From assembly GCA_019417795.1 (NCBI GenBank), contig DXUR01000029.1, positions 1 to 16,011 of the forward strand: a stretch of DNA of 16,011 nucleotides, read 5' to 3'. This DNA comes from Clostridiales bacterium (GTDB taxonomy: Bacteria > Bacillota_A > Clostridia > Oscillospirales > Oscillospiraceae). This document shows positions 1 through 6,587 of the stretch, piece after piece. The notes under the pieces are model-generated. The model did not search any database, was not told the origin of the DNA, and was given only the letters and a program-made list of their open reading frames with translations. Each line of letters starts with the position of its first letter. Within the stretch, counting starts at the first letter, position 1. The position numbers were made by a program, and so were the translations under genes.

Positions 1-608
1 GCGTAGCCCTGTGCCAGCCGGTAAAGGGGCAGCGCATGGACCGGAACGCCGCAGCCGTCCACGGCCAACTGGACATCGGAGGTCTCTACGCCGCACATTT
101 CAGCGAACACCGAGAGGATACGCTGCTGGACGGGGTGCTCCAAAGCAGTATAGCCTTCCAAAGACTCCCCTAAATGGCGGGCGGTGATGAGCATACCGGC
201 GTGCTTTCCGGAGCAGTCGCAGTAGATGGGCGCCCGGGGGATGCCGGCGATCTTCAAGGCGTCCTCGGCGGGGACATACATGGGGTATTCCGACCCGCAG
301 CACAGCTGATCGGGGGAGAGACCTGCCTTGTGCAGGATGCTCTCCACGGCCTTTACATGAAAGGGCTCTCCGTTGTGGGAGGAACAGATGACGGCCAGTT
401 CCTGCGGGGTAATGCCATAATGCTCCAGCGCACCGCTTTCTGCCACGGGGATCGCCTGAAGGGGCTTGGCGGAAGAGCGGGCGAACGTAAGACGCTCCGG
501 ATCACCGAGCTTCCAAAGGATCCGGCCTGTGTGATCCGTTACCGCGATATGTCCCCGGTGGATCTGATCCACCAGATCACCACGGTATTGATAGGCAATA
601 ACAGCCAT
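1..608 (-). CDS. L-asparaginase, rhizobial ReAV/asparaginase II family (3' part cut off by the window)
   Basis: About 202 codons are present and the C-terminus lies outside the window; the family is usually about 330 residues. The start is the ATG at 608-606, preceded by GGAGG about 6 bases upstream. Family hallmarks are visible: FARSSAKPLQAIP (residues 42-54), CSSHNGEP (75-82), CDCSGKHAGML (130-140) and DGCGVPVHALPL (184-195). Compared from memory with Rhizobium etli ReAV, the Ser/Lys catalytic tandem corresponds to S45, K48 and S77, and the zinc-site residues to C132, K135 and C186, all at a constant offset of -3, so an active enzyme is expected. It would hydrolyse L-asparagine to aspartate and ammonia in the cytoplasm; no signal peptide is seen. 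It lies 18 bases downstream of the M55 peptidase gene on the same strand, so co-transcription is likely. In this setting it may process asparagine released from peptides. Some annotations of this family are only 'asparaginase-like'. Confidence 0.9.
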   Translation of the reverse strand, partial: MAVIAYQYRGDLVDQIHRGHIAVTDHTGRILWKLGDPERLTFARSSAKPLQAIPVAESGALEHYGITPQELAVICSSHNGEPFHVKAVESILHKAGLSPDQLCCGSEYPMYVPAEDALKIAGIPRAPIYCDCSGKHAGMLITARHLGESLEGYTALEHPVQQRILSVFAEMCGVETSDVQLAVDGCGVPVHALPLYRLAQGY

Positions 609-626
609 AGTATATACCTCCGTTTC

Positions 627-1427
627 TTAGATCACAAAGTAGAAAAAGCGCAGCACATCACCGTAATCATCGGCATCAAAGGCCACGGTGGTGGGAGAGA
701 TGAGGCTGGCGCCGGGATAGTGGGAGCATCCATAGGCGTCATAATGGTGTACATAGGTGACCTCCACGTGGAAGTGATCGGGAAGTACCGGAGGTGCGGC
801 TGTTTTTGCCGCCGCCACAGCCTCGGCCATCATGCCCTCGATCTCCTCGCGGACAAGCTCCGGGGTCTTTGTCAGAACGCCGTAGCCGTGGCCGGATTTG
901 GTTGGTACGGTCAGCAGGCCGGGTACGGTGCGCACCGCAGCCGCACACATCCCCTCGTCGCCGCTGGCGAATAGGGTGGGAACGCCCCGGTAAGCGGCGG
1001 CATGGGCGTACATCTCGAATTCTCCCCACAGCGCACCATTGACCGTAAGGCGGAAAATGCGGGAGCTTACCATCGTGTGGGACGTGGGATTTCCGGGGGC
1101 GGAGGCGGCGTCGTGAAAGCCGACCATCAGCATACCGTCATAGCTCTCGTCAAAAATACCGGTAAGGCCCACAATATCGTGGGTGATCCCCCGAAGGAGA
1201 CGGGCATCTCTGGGGAGCAGGGCGCAGTCAATGTTGCAGCCGTCTCCGTGCATATCCTCTATGACGACCTCGTCGGCTCCGCCGGAGAAAAGGCCACGGG
1301 CCGCAGCGGCAGCCTCCAACGCCATTTCCTGCGCCATAGGCGCATAGCAGGCGTTGGCGGAACGTGCCTCGTCCCAGCAGGTCAAAGAAGCCACGCCTTC
1401 AATGTCACAAAGAATGTAAAATTTCAT
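627..1427 (-). CDS. dppA: D-aminopeptidase, M55 family (Bacillus DppA-like zinc peptidase)
   Basis: A 266-residue protein with the M55 N-terminus DIEGVASLTCWDE. The residues known from B. subtilis DppA are all found: D8 and E10 (DIEG), H60 (EDMHGDG), H105 (GFHDAAS), the proposed nucleophile H117 (TSHTM), and E136 within NGALWGEFEM. Length matches the family (about 270). M55 enzymes are self-compartmentalising decameric zinc peptidases that release N-terminal D-residues from short peptides such as D-Ala-D-Ala. The start ATG at 1427-1425 follows AAAGGAGG at good spacing. The gene is separated by 185 bases from the regulator upstream on the same strand; that gap holds no convincing promoter or terminator, only GC-rich sequence with the palindrome CGCCGCGGCG. 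In B. subtilis the homologue sits inside a dipeptide ABC operon; here it is divergent from one. No signal peptide, so cytoplasmic. The symbol is that of B. subtilis, not E. coli, where dppA names a binding protein. Confidence 0.93.
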   Translation of the reverse strand: MKFYILCDIEGVASLTCWDEARSANACYAPMAQEMALEAAAAARGLFSGGADEVVIEDMHGDGCNIDCALLPRDARLLRGITHDIVGLTGIFDESYDGMLMVGFHDAASAPGNPTSHTMVSSRIFRLTVNGALWGEFEMYAHAAAYRGVPTLFASGDEGMCAAAVRTVPGLLTVPTKSGHGYGVLTKTPELVREEIEGMMAEAVAAAKTAAPPVLPDHFHVEVTYVHHYDAYGCSHYPGASLISPTTVAFDADDYGDVLRFFYFVI

Positions 1428-1612
1428 GCTTGAGTCCTCCTTTATCAGAAGCGTAATCGTAATAAATGCAGAGCCATAGGGATCGGGAAGTATTGGGCAA
1501 AATGTCAGGGATCCACCAATAGCTGCTGTTAAATGAGATGTTCCTAGCCGGCCGCTTTACGCATCGAGACGTCAGCGCGTCCCGCCCGCAGGTGAAGCGC
1601 CGCGGCGGAAGA

Positions 1613-2272
1613 TCATATTGCTTCGCTGCGGATACGCCGCAGGTAGCGGTAGACCGTGGGTTCGGAGATGTGCAGTTCCTTGGCGACCTGTCCGATGGAG
1701 CCCTTGGTATGGAATACGCCCTGCGCTTCCAGAGAGCGGAGTATCTCCAGCTTGTCGGCGGTATGCATGGCATCGGAGGGGATACCATAGCCGAGGATGG
1801 TGGAGTGGATCAGATTGCTGGACAGCTCCGGGATGGAATCATCCAGGTTTTCGGTATAGGCGGAGCTCTCCTCCTCTTGCGGAAGAGAAAAGGAATGGAG
1901 CAGGCTGGAAAGATGCTCCGAGAGCACCAGAATATCTTCCACATCGTGGTTCACACAAATCAGCCCCACCAGATGACCCTTTTCCTTAATGAAATAGGTG
2001 GAAGAGACGAAACGCTTACCTCCCCGGGTGCGGCCCTCGTAGTTGGCCACATAGTCGTGCTCCTGATAGACTCCGGTTCGCAGCAGTTCCTTGGCCAACT
2101 CCGTCATGGGGTCGCCTATGCGGCGGCCGCTGAGATGCTCGTTGCAGGCGGCAATCACCGAGCGCTCCGGCGTGGAAACGTCATGGAGGATGATCTCATA
2201 ATTCTTTCCGCAGATCTTTCCCATAAATTCCACCAGAGGAATGTATCGCTCAAGACAGGCGTAGTTGCTCAC
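1613..2272 (-). CDS. YheO/DauR-type transcriptional regulator (PAS-like sensor domain plus C-terminal HTH)
   Basis: 219 residues. The N-terminal half (about 5-115) matches the YheO-like PAS domain, with the typical stretches YIPLVEFMGKICGKNYEII and LSGRRIGDPMTELAKELL. The C-terminus (about 165-217) is the HTH_22-type helix-turn-helix, with GSIGQVAKELHISEPTVYRYL as the recognition region. The start is GTG at 2272-2270 with a weak AGGGA site; an in-frame stop lies six codons upstream, so no longer start exists. Characterised relatives include DauR, which represses D-arginine catabolism. The gene heads the leftward M55/asparaginase genes and is divergent from the PLP-enzyme/ABC operon, the usual position for a local regulator. 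It probably binds in the 2273-2563 intergenic region and senses an amino acid or peptide-derived metabolite. The ligand is unknown; whether it activates or represses cannot be told from sequence. Confidence 0.9.
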   Translation of the reverse strand: MSNYACLERYIPLVEFMGKICGKNYEIILHDVSTPERSVIAACNEHLSGRRIGDPMTELAKELLRTGVYQEHDYVANYEGRTRGGKRFVSSTYFIKEKGHLVGLICVNHDVEDILVLSEHLSSLLHSFSLPQEEESSAYTENLDDSIPELSSNLIHSTILGYGIPSDAMHTADKLEILRSLEAQGVFHTKGSIGQVAKELHISEPTVYRYLRRIRSEAI

Positions 2273-2340
2273 TGTATCCCTACTTTCTCAACAATAATTC
2301 TTGCCTGATAAAAAACTGTCACATAGTGCTGCTGAAAGTC

Positions 2341-2369
2341 AGTATATCGAAAATGAATGGATAAATCAA
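2341..2369 (-). promoter_or_regulatory. Sigma-A type promoter for the regulator and leftward genes
   Basis: On the minus strand TTGATT (2369-2364) and TATACT (2346-2341) are separated by exactly 17 bases. Transcription would start near 2334 and give a leader of roughly 60 nt before the GTG start. Found by eye against the consensus. Confidence 0.65.
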
Positions 2370-2411
2370 CCCTAATATGCTGGAAAGCGGTGGGAGGATG
2401 TAATATTTTTT

Positions 2412-2448
2412 TTGCAGACCAAGGCGGGAATAGCCTTCGAGGCAGCAA
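2412..2448. promoter_or_regulatory. Imperfect dyad between the divergent promoters, candidate operator
   Basis: TTGC (2412-2415) and GCAA (2445-2448) flank AAGGC (2421-2425) and GCCTT (2433-2437). The two inverted pairs are almost concentric, at about 2429-2430. The site lies between the two divergent promoters, where the local regulator would be expected to bind. The functional role is inference only. Confidence 0.35.
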
Positions 2449-2481
2449 TTTAGACAAAAAATTATCAACTTTCTTGGCACT

Positions 2482-2498
2482 TATTCAAGCTATTCAAG
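2482..2498 (+). repeat. Direct repeat TATTCAAG x2 immediately upstream of the rightward -35 box
   Basis: TATTCAAG occurs at 2482-2489 and again at 2491-2498 (9-base period), ending two bases before TTGACA. A direct repeat so close to the -35 element could be an activator or repressor half-site pair. Chance occurrence is not excluded in this AT-rich stretch. Confidence 0.35.
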
Positions 2499-2499
2499 A

Positions 2500-2528
2500 T
2501 TGACAAAGGCAGTGTGATAAATTATAAT
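2500..2528 (+). promoter_or_regulatory. Consensus sigma-A promoter for the PLP-enzyme/ABC transporter operon
   Basis: TTGACA (2500-2505) and TATAAT (2523-2528) are both perfect consensus hexamers with the optimal 17-base spacer. Transcription should begin near 2535, about 30 nt before the first possible start codon (2564). Such a strong core promoter usually implies control by a repressor or heavy expression; the divergent YheO-type regulator is the obvious candidate. Confidence 0.88.
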
Positions 2529-2608
2529 CAGAAAAACTAAAAAGTTGTCAGAAGGGAGGCTCAATGCCATCCCCCCCCGCACGTTATATTTTTAAGGAGG
2601 CATTTGTA

Positions 2609-2695
2609 ATGGAAGCTGCAAACTATGCGCTGCTGGCGGCGGCAGAGTCCATCATTCCGTGGACCGTCGTTGCACTGGTAGGAGGCGCTGCATGA
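2609..2695 (+). CDS. Small hydrophobic ORF (28 codons, or 43 from an upstream start), translationally coupled to the PLP enzyme
   Basis: From ATG 2609 the peptide begins MEAANYALLAAAESI and ends IPWTVVALVGGAA, hydrophobic enough to form one membrane-associated helix. The start has a perfect AAGGAGG (2594-2600) nine bases ahead. Its TGA (2693-2695) overlaps the ATG (2692-2694) of the next gene in an ATGA junction, and that gene's own GGAGG (2681-2685) lies inside this ORF. An in-frame alternative ATG at 2564 also has a good site (GGGAGG); it would add 15 residues (MPSPPARYIFKEAFV) encoded across a run of eight Cs (2571-2578). I do not recognise the family. It could be a small membrane protein, a leader that couples translation, or both. 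Strong translation signals favour real translation. Confidence 0.6.
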   Translation: MEAANYALLAAAESIIPWTVVALVGGAA

Positions 2696-3876
2696 GATAC
2701 GATTTTGATACCCCCATCAATCGCAGAAATACCTTCTCCTTTAAGTGGGACTGCGATATGGACTATTTCGGCCGGGACGACGTGATCCCCATGTGGGTGG
2801 CGGACATGGATTTCGCCTGCGCCCCCTGCGTCGTGGAGGCCGTACAGAAGCGCGCCGCCCATCCGGTTTACGGCTACGGTATGCGCCAGCAGCCCTATTA
2901 TGACGCGGTGATGGGCTGGCTGAAAAAGCGCCATGGCTTTGAGGTCAAATATGAGCATCTGGCCTTTGCGCCTCCCGGCGTGATCTACGCCTTGAACGTG
3001 ATGCTGCGCATCCTCACCAAGCCCGGTGACAGGGTCATGGTCCCCATGCCCAACTACGACCCGCTGTTTGACATGGTCACCCGGGGCGGCCGGAAGCTGG
3101 TAGAGACGCCGCTAGTCTGGAAGGACGGGCGCTACACCTTCGACTTCGCCGATATGGAGGCCAAGGCTGCCTCCGGCGTGAAGGTACTGGTGCTCTCCAG
3201 CCCCCACAACCCCACCGGTCGGGTATGGACCCGTCAGGAGCTGGAGGGCGTGGCGGAGATCTGTCTGCGGCACAACATCTTCATGCTGGTGGACGAGATC
3301 CACTGCGACTTCGTGCCGCCGGAGCATCCCCACACCACCTTTGGCCTGCTGGGCGAGGAGGTGCTGCGCCATTCCATGGTCTGCTACTCCTCCAACAAGG
3401 GCTTCAATCTGGGCGGACTGGGTATGGCCACCCTGGTGCTGGCGGACGACGACCTGCGGTGCAAGTTCAACGAGGAGATGTCCATTGCCCAGACGCGGCT
3501 GGACAACATTTTCGGCATGGCCGCCCTCATAGCCGCCTACAACGACGGCGAGGAGTGGCTGGATCAGGCCATCGCCTACGTCTCCGACAACAAGGCGTAT
3601 CTGGATCAGTTCCTGCGGGAGCGCATTCCTCAGATCCGTATGATCCCCTCCGAGGGTACGTATCTGGTCTGGCTGGACTGCTCCCAGCTGCCCTACCGGG
3701 GCATGGCGCTGGAGCATTTCATGATCAATGAGGCCAAGGTGGCGTTCTGCGCCGGCTATGAATTCGGTAAGCAGGGAGAGGCTTTTCTGCGCATGAATGT
3801 GGCCTGTCCCCGGTGTACCCTGACAAAGGCTCTGGAGCAGATGGAAAAGGCGATCAACGGTCTGTCGCTTCAGTAA
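2692..3876 (+). CDS. patB: MalY/PatB-type PLP-dependent aminotransferase / cystathionine beta-lyase family
   Basis: 394 residues, normal for the family. The start ATG 2692 was chosen because GGAGG lies six bases upstream and the MRYDFDTPINRRNTFSFKWD opening is that of the family; a longer in-frame reading would add 11 unlikely residues. Fold-type I landmarks: MWVADMDF (34-41), the aromatic PNYDPLF segment (120-126), the Asn of HNPTGRVW (N173), the PLP-ring aspartate D201 in VDEIHCDF, the Schiff-base lysine K236 in SSNKGFNLGGL, and a C-terminal arginine R367 for the substrate carboxylate. Characterised members cleave C-S bonds of cystathionine or cysteine conjugates, giving pyruvate, ammonia and a thiol; some transaminate. 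The lysine motif differs from the common SPSKTFN form, so substrate is uncertain. It is first (or second) gene of the transporter operon, which suggests catabolism of an imported or peptide-released amino acid. Confidence 0.85.
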   Translation: MRYDFDTPINRRNTFSFKWDCDMDYFGRDDVIPMWVADMDFACAPCVVEAVQKRAAHPVYGYGMRQQPYYDAVMGWLKKRHGFEVKYEHLAFAPPGVIYALNVMLRILTKPGDRVMVPMPNYDPLFDMVTRGGRKLVETPLVWKDGRYTFDFADMEAKAASGVKVLVLSSPHNPTGRVWTRQELEGVAEICLRHNIFMLVDEIHCDFVPPEHPHTTFGLLGEEVLRHSMVCYSSNKGFNLGGLGMATLVLADDDLRCKFNEEMSIAQTRLDNIFGMAALIAAYNDGEEWLDQAIAYVSDNKAYLDQFLRERIPQIRMIPSEGTYLVWLDCSQLPYRGMALEHFMINEAKVAFCAGYEFGKQGEAFLRMNVACPRCTLTKALEQMEKAINGLSLQ

Positions 3877-3931
3877 TACCTGTAAACGACACACCTTGTG
3901 AGATAAGAAATTTTTTAAAGGAGAAACAGCT

Positions 3932-5521
3932 ATGAAAAAAAGAACCATCGCAATGTTCCTGTCCGTAGCTCTGTGTCTCTCGGTGGCCTTGACTGGCTGT
4001 GGGGCAGACAAACCGCAGCAGAGTGACCCCGCTGATGATGGCAAAAAGAGCCTGACCATCGCAGTGCTGAATGATGTCGTCTCGCTGGACCCCGCAGTAA
4101 AGGACAGCAGCGCCGAGATGCAGATGGCGTCTCACCTGTACGACCCTCTGGTGGACTATAATGCGGACATGAGCAAGAAGCCCGGTCTGGCAGAGAGCTG
4201 GAAAGTTCTGGATGACGGCGTGACGTGGGAGTTCAAGCTTCGCCAGGGCGTGAAGTTCTCCAACGGAAACGACTTCAATGCCGACGACGTGGTCTTCAGC
4301 TTTGAGCGCATCCTCAACGATCCTACTCTGGAGATGGGCGTGTACCTCATGCGCCTTCAGGAAGTCAAGAAGGTGGATGATTACACCGTGCAGCTGGTGA
4401 CCAAGATCCCCTATCCCGTGTTTGCCGGCAGCCTGGTCCATATCATGATGCTTGACAAGGAGACCTGTGAGGGCCTTACCAGCGAGGAGATCTCCGCGAA
4501 CCCTGTGGGTACCGGTCGGTATCGTCTGGTGGAGCACGTGAAGGAATCCTATATCAAGCTGGTCCGCAACGACGAGTATTGGGGCGAGCTGCCTGATGCA
4601 GAGACCGTGGAGTTCCGCGTGATCGCCAATGCAGCCACCCGCACCACCGCTCTCATCAACGGCGAGGTGGACTTTATCTCCAACATCCCCGTGATGGACG
4701 TGGACCGTCTGAAGGACGCCTCCAACGTTCAGGTCATTACCAATCCCAGCCTGTCCTGCAGCTACATGGGCTTTGATCTGCTCAATGAGCATGGCTCTGC
4801 CGGCACCGACGATCCCAACCCGCTTCTCAATGTGAAGGTTCGTCAGGCTATCTACCACGCCATTGACATTCAGACGATCATCGATACCGTCATGAACGGC
4901 TACGCCACCGTGGCTAACTCCTATATGCCCAGCATCTGTGTGGGATATAATGCCGACGCAGAGCGTCCCGCCTACGATCCCGAGCTTGCCAAGCAGCTTT
5001 TGGCGGAGGCCGGCTATCCCGATGGCTTCTATCTCCGCATCGACGCCCGCAGCGACAGTGACATGAACGCCGATCAGGTGTCTCAGGCCATTGCCAGCTA
5101 TCTGGAGAAGGTGGGCATCAAGGCCGAGGTAAACCTGCTGCCTCGCGCCTCCTTCTATGAGAAGATAGACGCAGAGAACCTCCAGTCCTCCTTCTTCATG
5201 TCAGGCTGGGGCGACGGCTCCGGCGAGGGCATGGTCATCTTCAACGATATGCTCTATACCTACGACGGCAAGGCCGGCATGGGCGAAGGCAACAGGGGCC
5301 ATTACAGCAATGCCGAGGTGGATGCGCTGCTGGATCAGGCATCTGTTGAGACCGATCAGGCCAAGCGCGCAGCGCTGGTGGAGCAGGTAGATCAGATTGC
5401 CCGGGACGAGGCCGCCTACATTCCCCTGTTCTTCAAGGAGAATATCTTCGGCGTGCGCGCCGGCATTCAGTACACCCCCAGTGCCGATGACCATATTCTG
5501 GCTTGGGACTTCACCTTCTAA
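3932..5521 (+). CDS. Peptide ABC transporter substrate-binding lipoprotein (DppA/OppA, SBP family 5)
   Basis: 529 residues. A lipoprotein signal is clear: basic MKKR, a hydrophobic core, and lipobox LTGC with the acylated cysteine at C23, followed by a polar D/Q/S-rich linker. The mature part shows family-5 features: VVSLDPAVKDSSAEMQM, LAESWKVLDDGVTWEFKLR, GVKFSNGNDFNADDVVFSFER, NPVGTGRYRL, and the VRQAIYHAIDIQTI and LLAEAGYPDGF segments of domain II. It would be anchored outside the membrane and deliver peptides to the DppBC permease. The start follows AAAGGAG with good spacing; 55 bases separate it from the PLP-enzyme gene. The gene is followed by a hairpin without a U-tract, a common way to keep binding-protein mRNA more abundant than permease mRNA. 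Substrate (di-, oligo- or D-containing peptides, or another solute) cannot be told from sequence. Confidence 0.94.
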   Translation: MKKRTIAMFLSVALCLSVALTGCGADKPQQSDPADDGKKSLTIAVLNDVVSLDPAVKDSSAEMQMASHLYDPLVDYNADMSKKPGLAESWKVLDDGVTWEFKLRQGVKFSNGNDFNADDVVFSFERILNDPTLEMGVYLMRLQEVKKVDDYTVQLVTKIPYPVFAGSLVHIMMLDKETCEGLTSEEISANPVGTGRYRLVEHVKESYIKLVRNDEYWGELPDAETVEFRVIANAATRTTALINGEVDFISNIPVMDVDRLKDASNVQVITNPSLSCSYMGFDLLNEHGSAGTDDPNPLLNVKVRQAIYHAIDIQTIIDTVMNGYATVANSYMPSICVGYNADAERPAYDPELAKQLLAEAGYPDGFYLRIDARSDSDMNADQVSQAIASYLEKVGIKAEVNLLPRASFYEKIDAENLQSSFFMSGWGDGSGEGMVIFNDMLYTYDGKAGMGEGNRGHYSNAEVDALLDQASVETDQAKRAALVEQVDQIARDEAAYIPLFFKENIFGVRAGIQYTPSADDHILAWDFTF

Positions 5522-5546
5522 GCGCACATAAGAACAGTCAATGGGA

Positions 5547-5578
5547 GGAGGCAGAAGGGGATCTTCCCTTCTGCCTCC
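5547..5578 (+). other. Intercistronic 13-bp hairpin after the binding-protein gene
   Basis: GGAGGCAGAAGGG (5547-5559) pairs perfectly with CCCTTCTGCCTCC (5566-5578) around a 6-base loop. No U-tract follows (the next bases are CACCAAAAGGG), so it is more likely an mRNA-stabilising or partially terminating element than a full terminator. It would shield the 3' end of the binding-protein message. Confidence 0.7.
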
Positions 5579-5615
5579 CACCAAAAGGGTGTAAGCCCGT
5601 AAATGAGGTATTACC

Positions 5616-6581
5616 ATGTTCAAGTATTTCCTGAAGCGGCTGGCGCAAATGGTAGTTACACTGTTCATTGTGTCCATTCTGGTATTTGTTCTGGCCAACT
5701 TCATTGGCGATCCCGTCAATATGCTGGTCTCGCCCAAGGCTCCGCCTGAGGTTCGAGAGCAGGTTCGAGAAGAACTGGGGCTCAACAGACCGATCCTGGA
5801 GCAGTACGTATCGTTTATTACCAATGCGTTCAAGGGAGATTTCGGCAAGTCCTATATCTATAAAGTGGATGCGCTCTCTCTGATCGCACAGCGGGTGCCT
5901 GCTACGCTGGAGCTGGTTTTTGTATCCGCTGTGCTGGCGCTCGGTATCTCTATCCCACTGGGCGTATATGCGGGCGCTTTCCCCAAACGAAAATCCAGCA
6001 CATTGGTGATGGGAGGCTCCATTCTGGGCATTTCCCTGCCCTCCTTCTTCATCGGCATCATGCTGATCTACATCTTCTCTCTGAAGCTGCACTGGTTCCC
6101 CTCTTCGGGACGGGGTGCGACCGCACCGTTCCTGGGGATGGATTTCAGCCTGTTTGCGCCTGGTGGACTTAAGTACATTATCCTGCCTGCTCTGACGCTG
6201 TCTGTGACCAACATCGCATCTCTGGTGCGCCTTACCCGTGCCGGTGTGATGGAGAATATGCGGCAGGATTATATCAAATTTGCCCGAGCCAAAGGTGTGT
6301 CCACCCGAAAGGTCCTCTTTGGACACGCCCTGAAAAATGCCCTGATCCCGGTTATCACGGTGTTCGGTATGGAAATCGGTTCCCTTATCGCTTTTACGAC
6401 GGTGACGGAGACCATCTACTCCTGGCCGGGACTCGGCAAGCTTCTTATTGACTCCATTAACTCGGTGGATCGGCCGGTCATTGTGGCCTATCTGATCCTG
6501 ACTACGGTGTTGTTTGTGTTTATCAATTTTGTGGTCGACCTTCTGTATACAGTCATCGACCCGAGAATCAAGTTCAGGTGA
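5616..6581 (+). CDS. dppB: ABC transporter permease, DppB type
   Basis: 321 residues, typical DppB length. It opens MFKYFLKRLAQMVVTLF, giving the first membrane helix (about 9-30), then a long extracytoplasmic loop containing LGLNRPILEQYVSF (55-67). The core binding-protein-dependent permease domain carries about five further hydrophobic helices. The cytoplasmic EAA loop, which contacts the ATPases, is DYIKFARAKGVSTRKVLFGH (218-237), followed by ALKNALIPV. The C-terminus ends with the usual VDLLYTVIDPRIKFR. It pairs with the DppC permease six bases downstream to form the transmembrane channel. The start has only a modest GAGGT site, placed after the stem-loop that follows the binding-protein gene, so its expression is probably lower than that of the binding protein. 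Confidence 0.95.
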   Translation: MFKYFLKRLAQMVVTLFIVSILVFVLANFIGDPVNMLVSPKAPPEVREQVREELGLNRPILEQYVSFITNAFKGDFGKSYIYKVDALSLIAQRVPATLELVFVSAVLALGISIPLGVYAGAFPKRKSSTLVMGGSILGISLPSFFIGIMLIYIFSLKLHWFPSSGRGATAPFLGMDFSLFAPGGLKYIILPALTLSVTNIASLVRLTRAGVMENMRQDYIKFARAKGVSTRKVLFGHALKNALIPVITVFGMEIGSLIAFTTVTETIYSWPGLGKLLIDSINSVDRPVIVAYLILTTVLFVFINFVVDLLYTVIDPRIKFR

Positions 6582-6587
6582 TGCGCT

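Noticed and set aside
174..974. Plus-strand 266-codon reading across the asparaginase and M55 genes
   Set aside because: It is antisense to two genes with full catalytic motifs and resembles no family.
1428..1612. Possible separate promoter for the M55/asparaginase genes (TTGCCC ... TATGGC on the minus strand)
   Set aside because: Only weak matches with a 16-base spacer; not better than chance in a region of this length.
2474..2490. Sigma-54-like site (TTGGCAC then GC)
   Set aside because: The GG and GC elements are two bases too far apart and the TTGC half is missing; the perfect sigma-A promoter next to it explains the transcription.
3112..4858. Two long minus-strand readings opposite the PLP-enzyme and lipoprotein genes
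   Set aside because: Shadows of GC-biased codons in the real genes; no ribosome sites and no recognisable domains.
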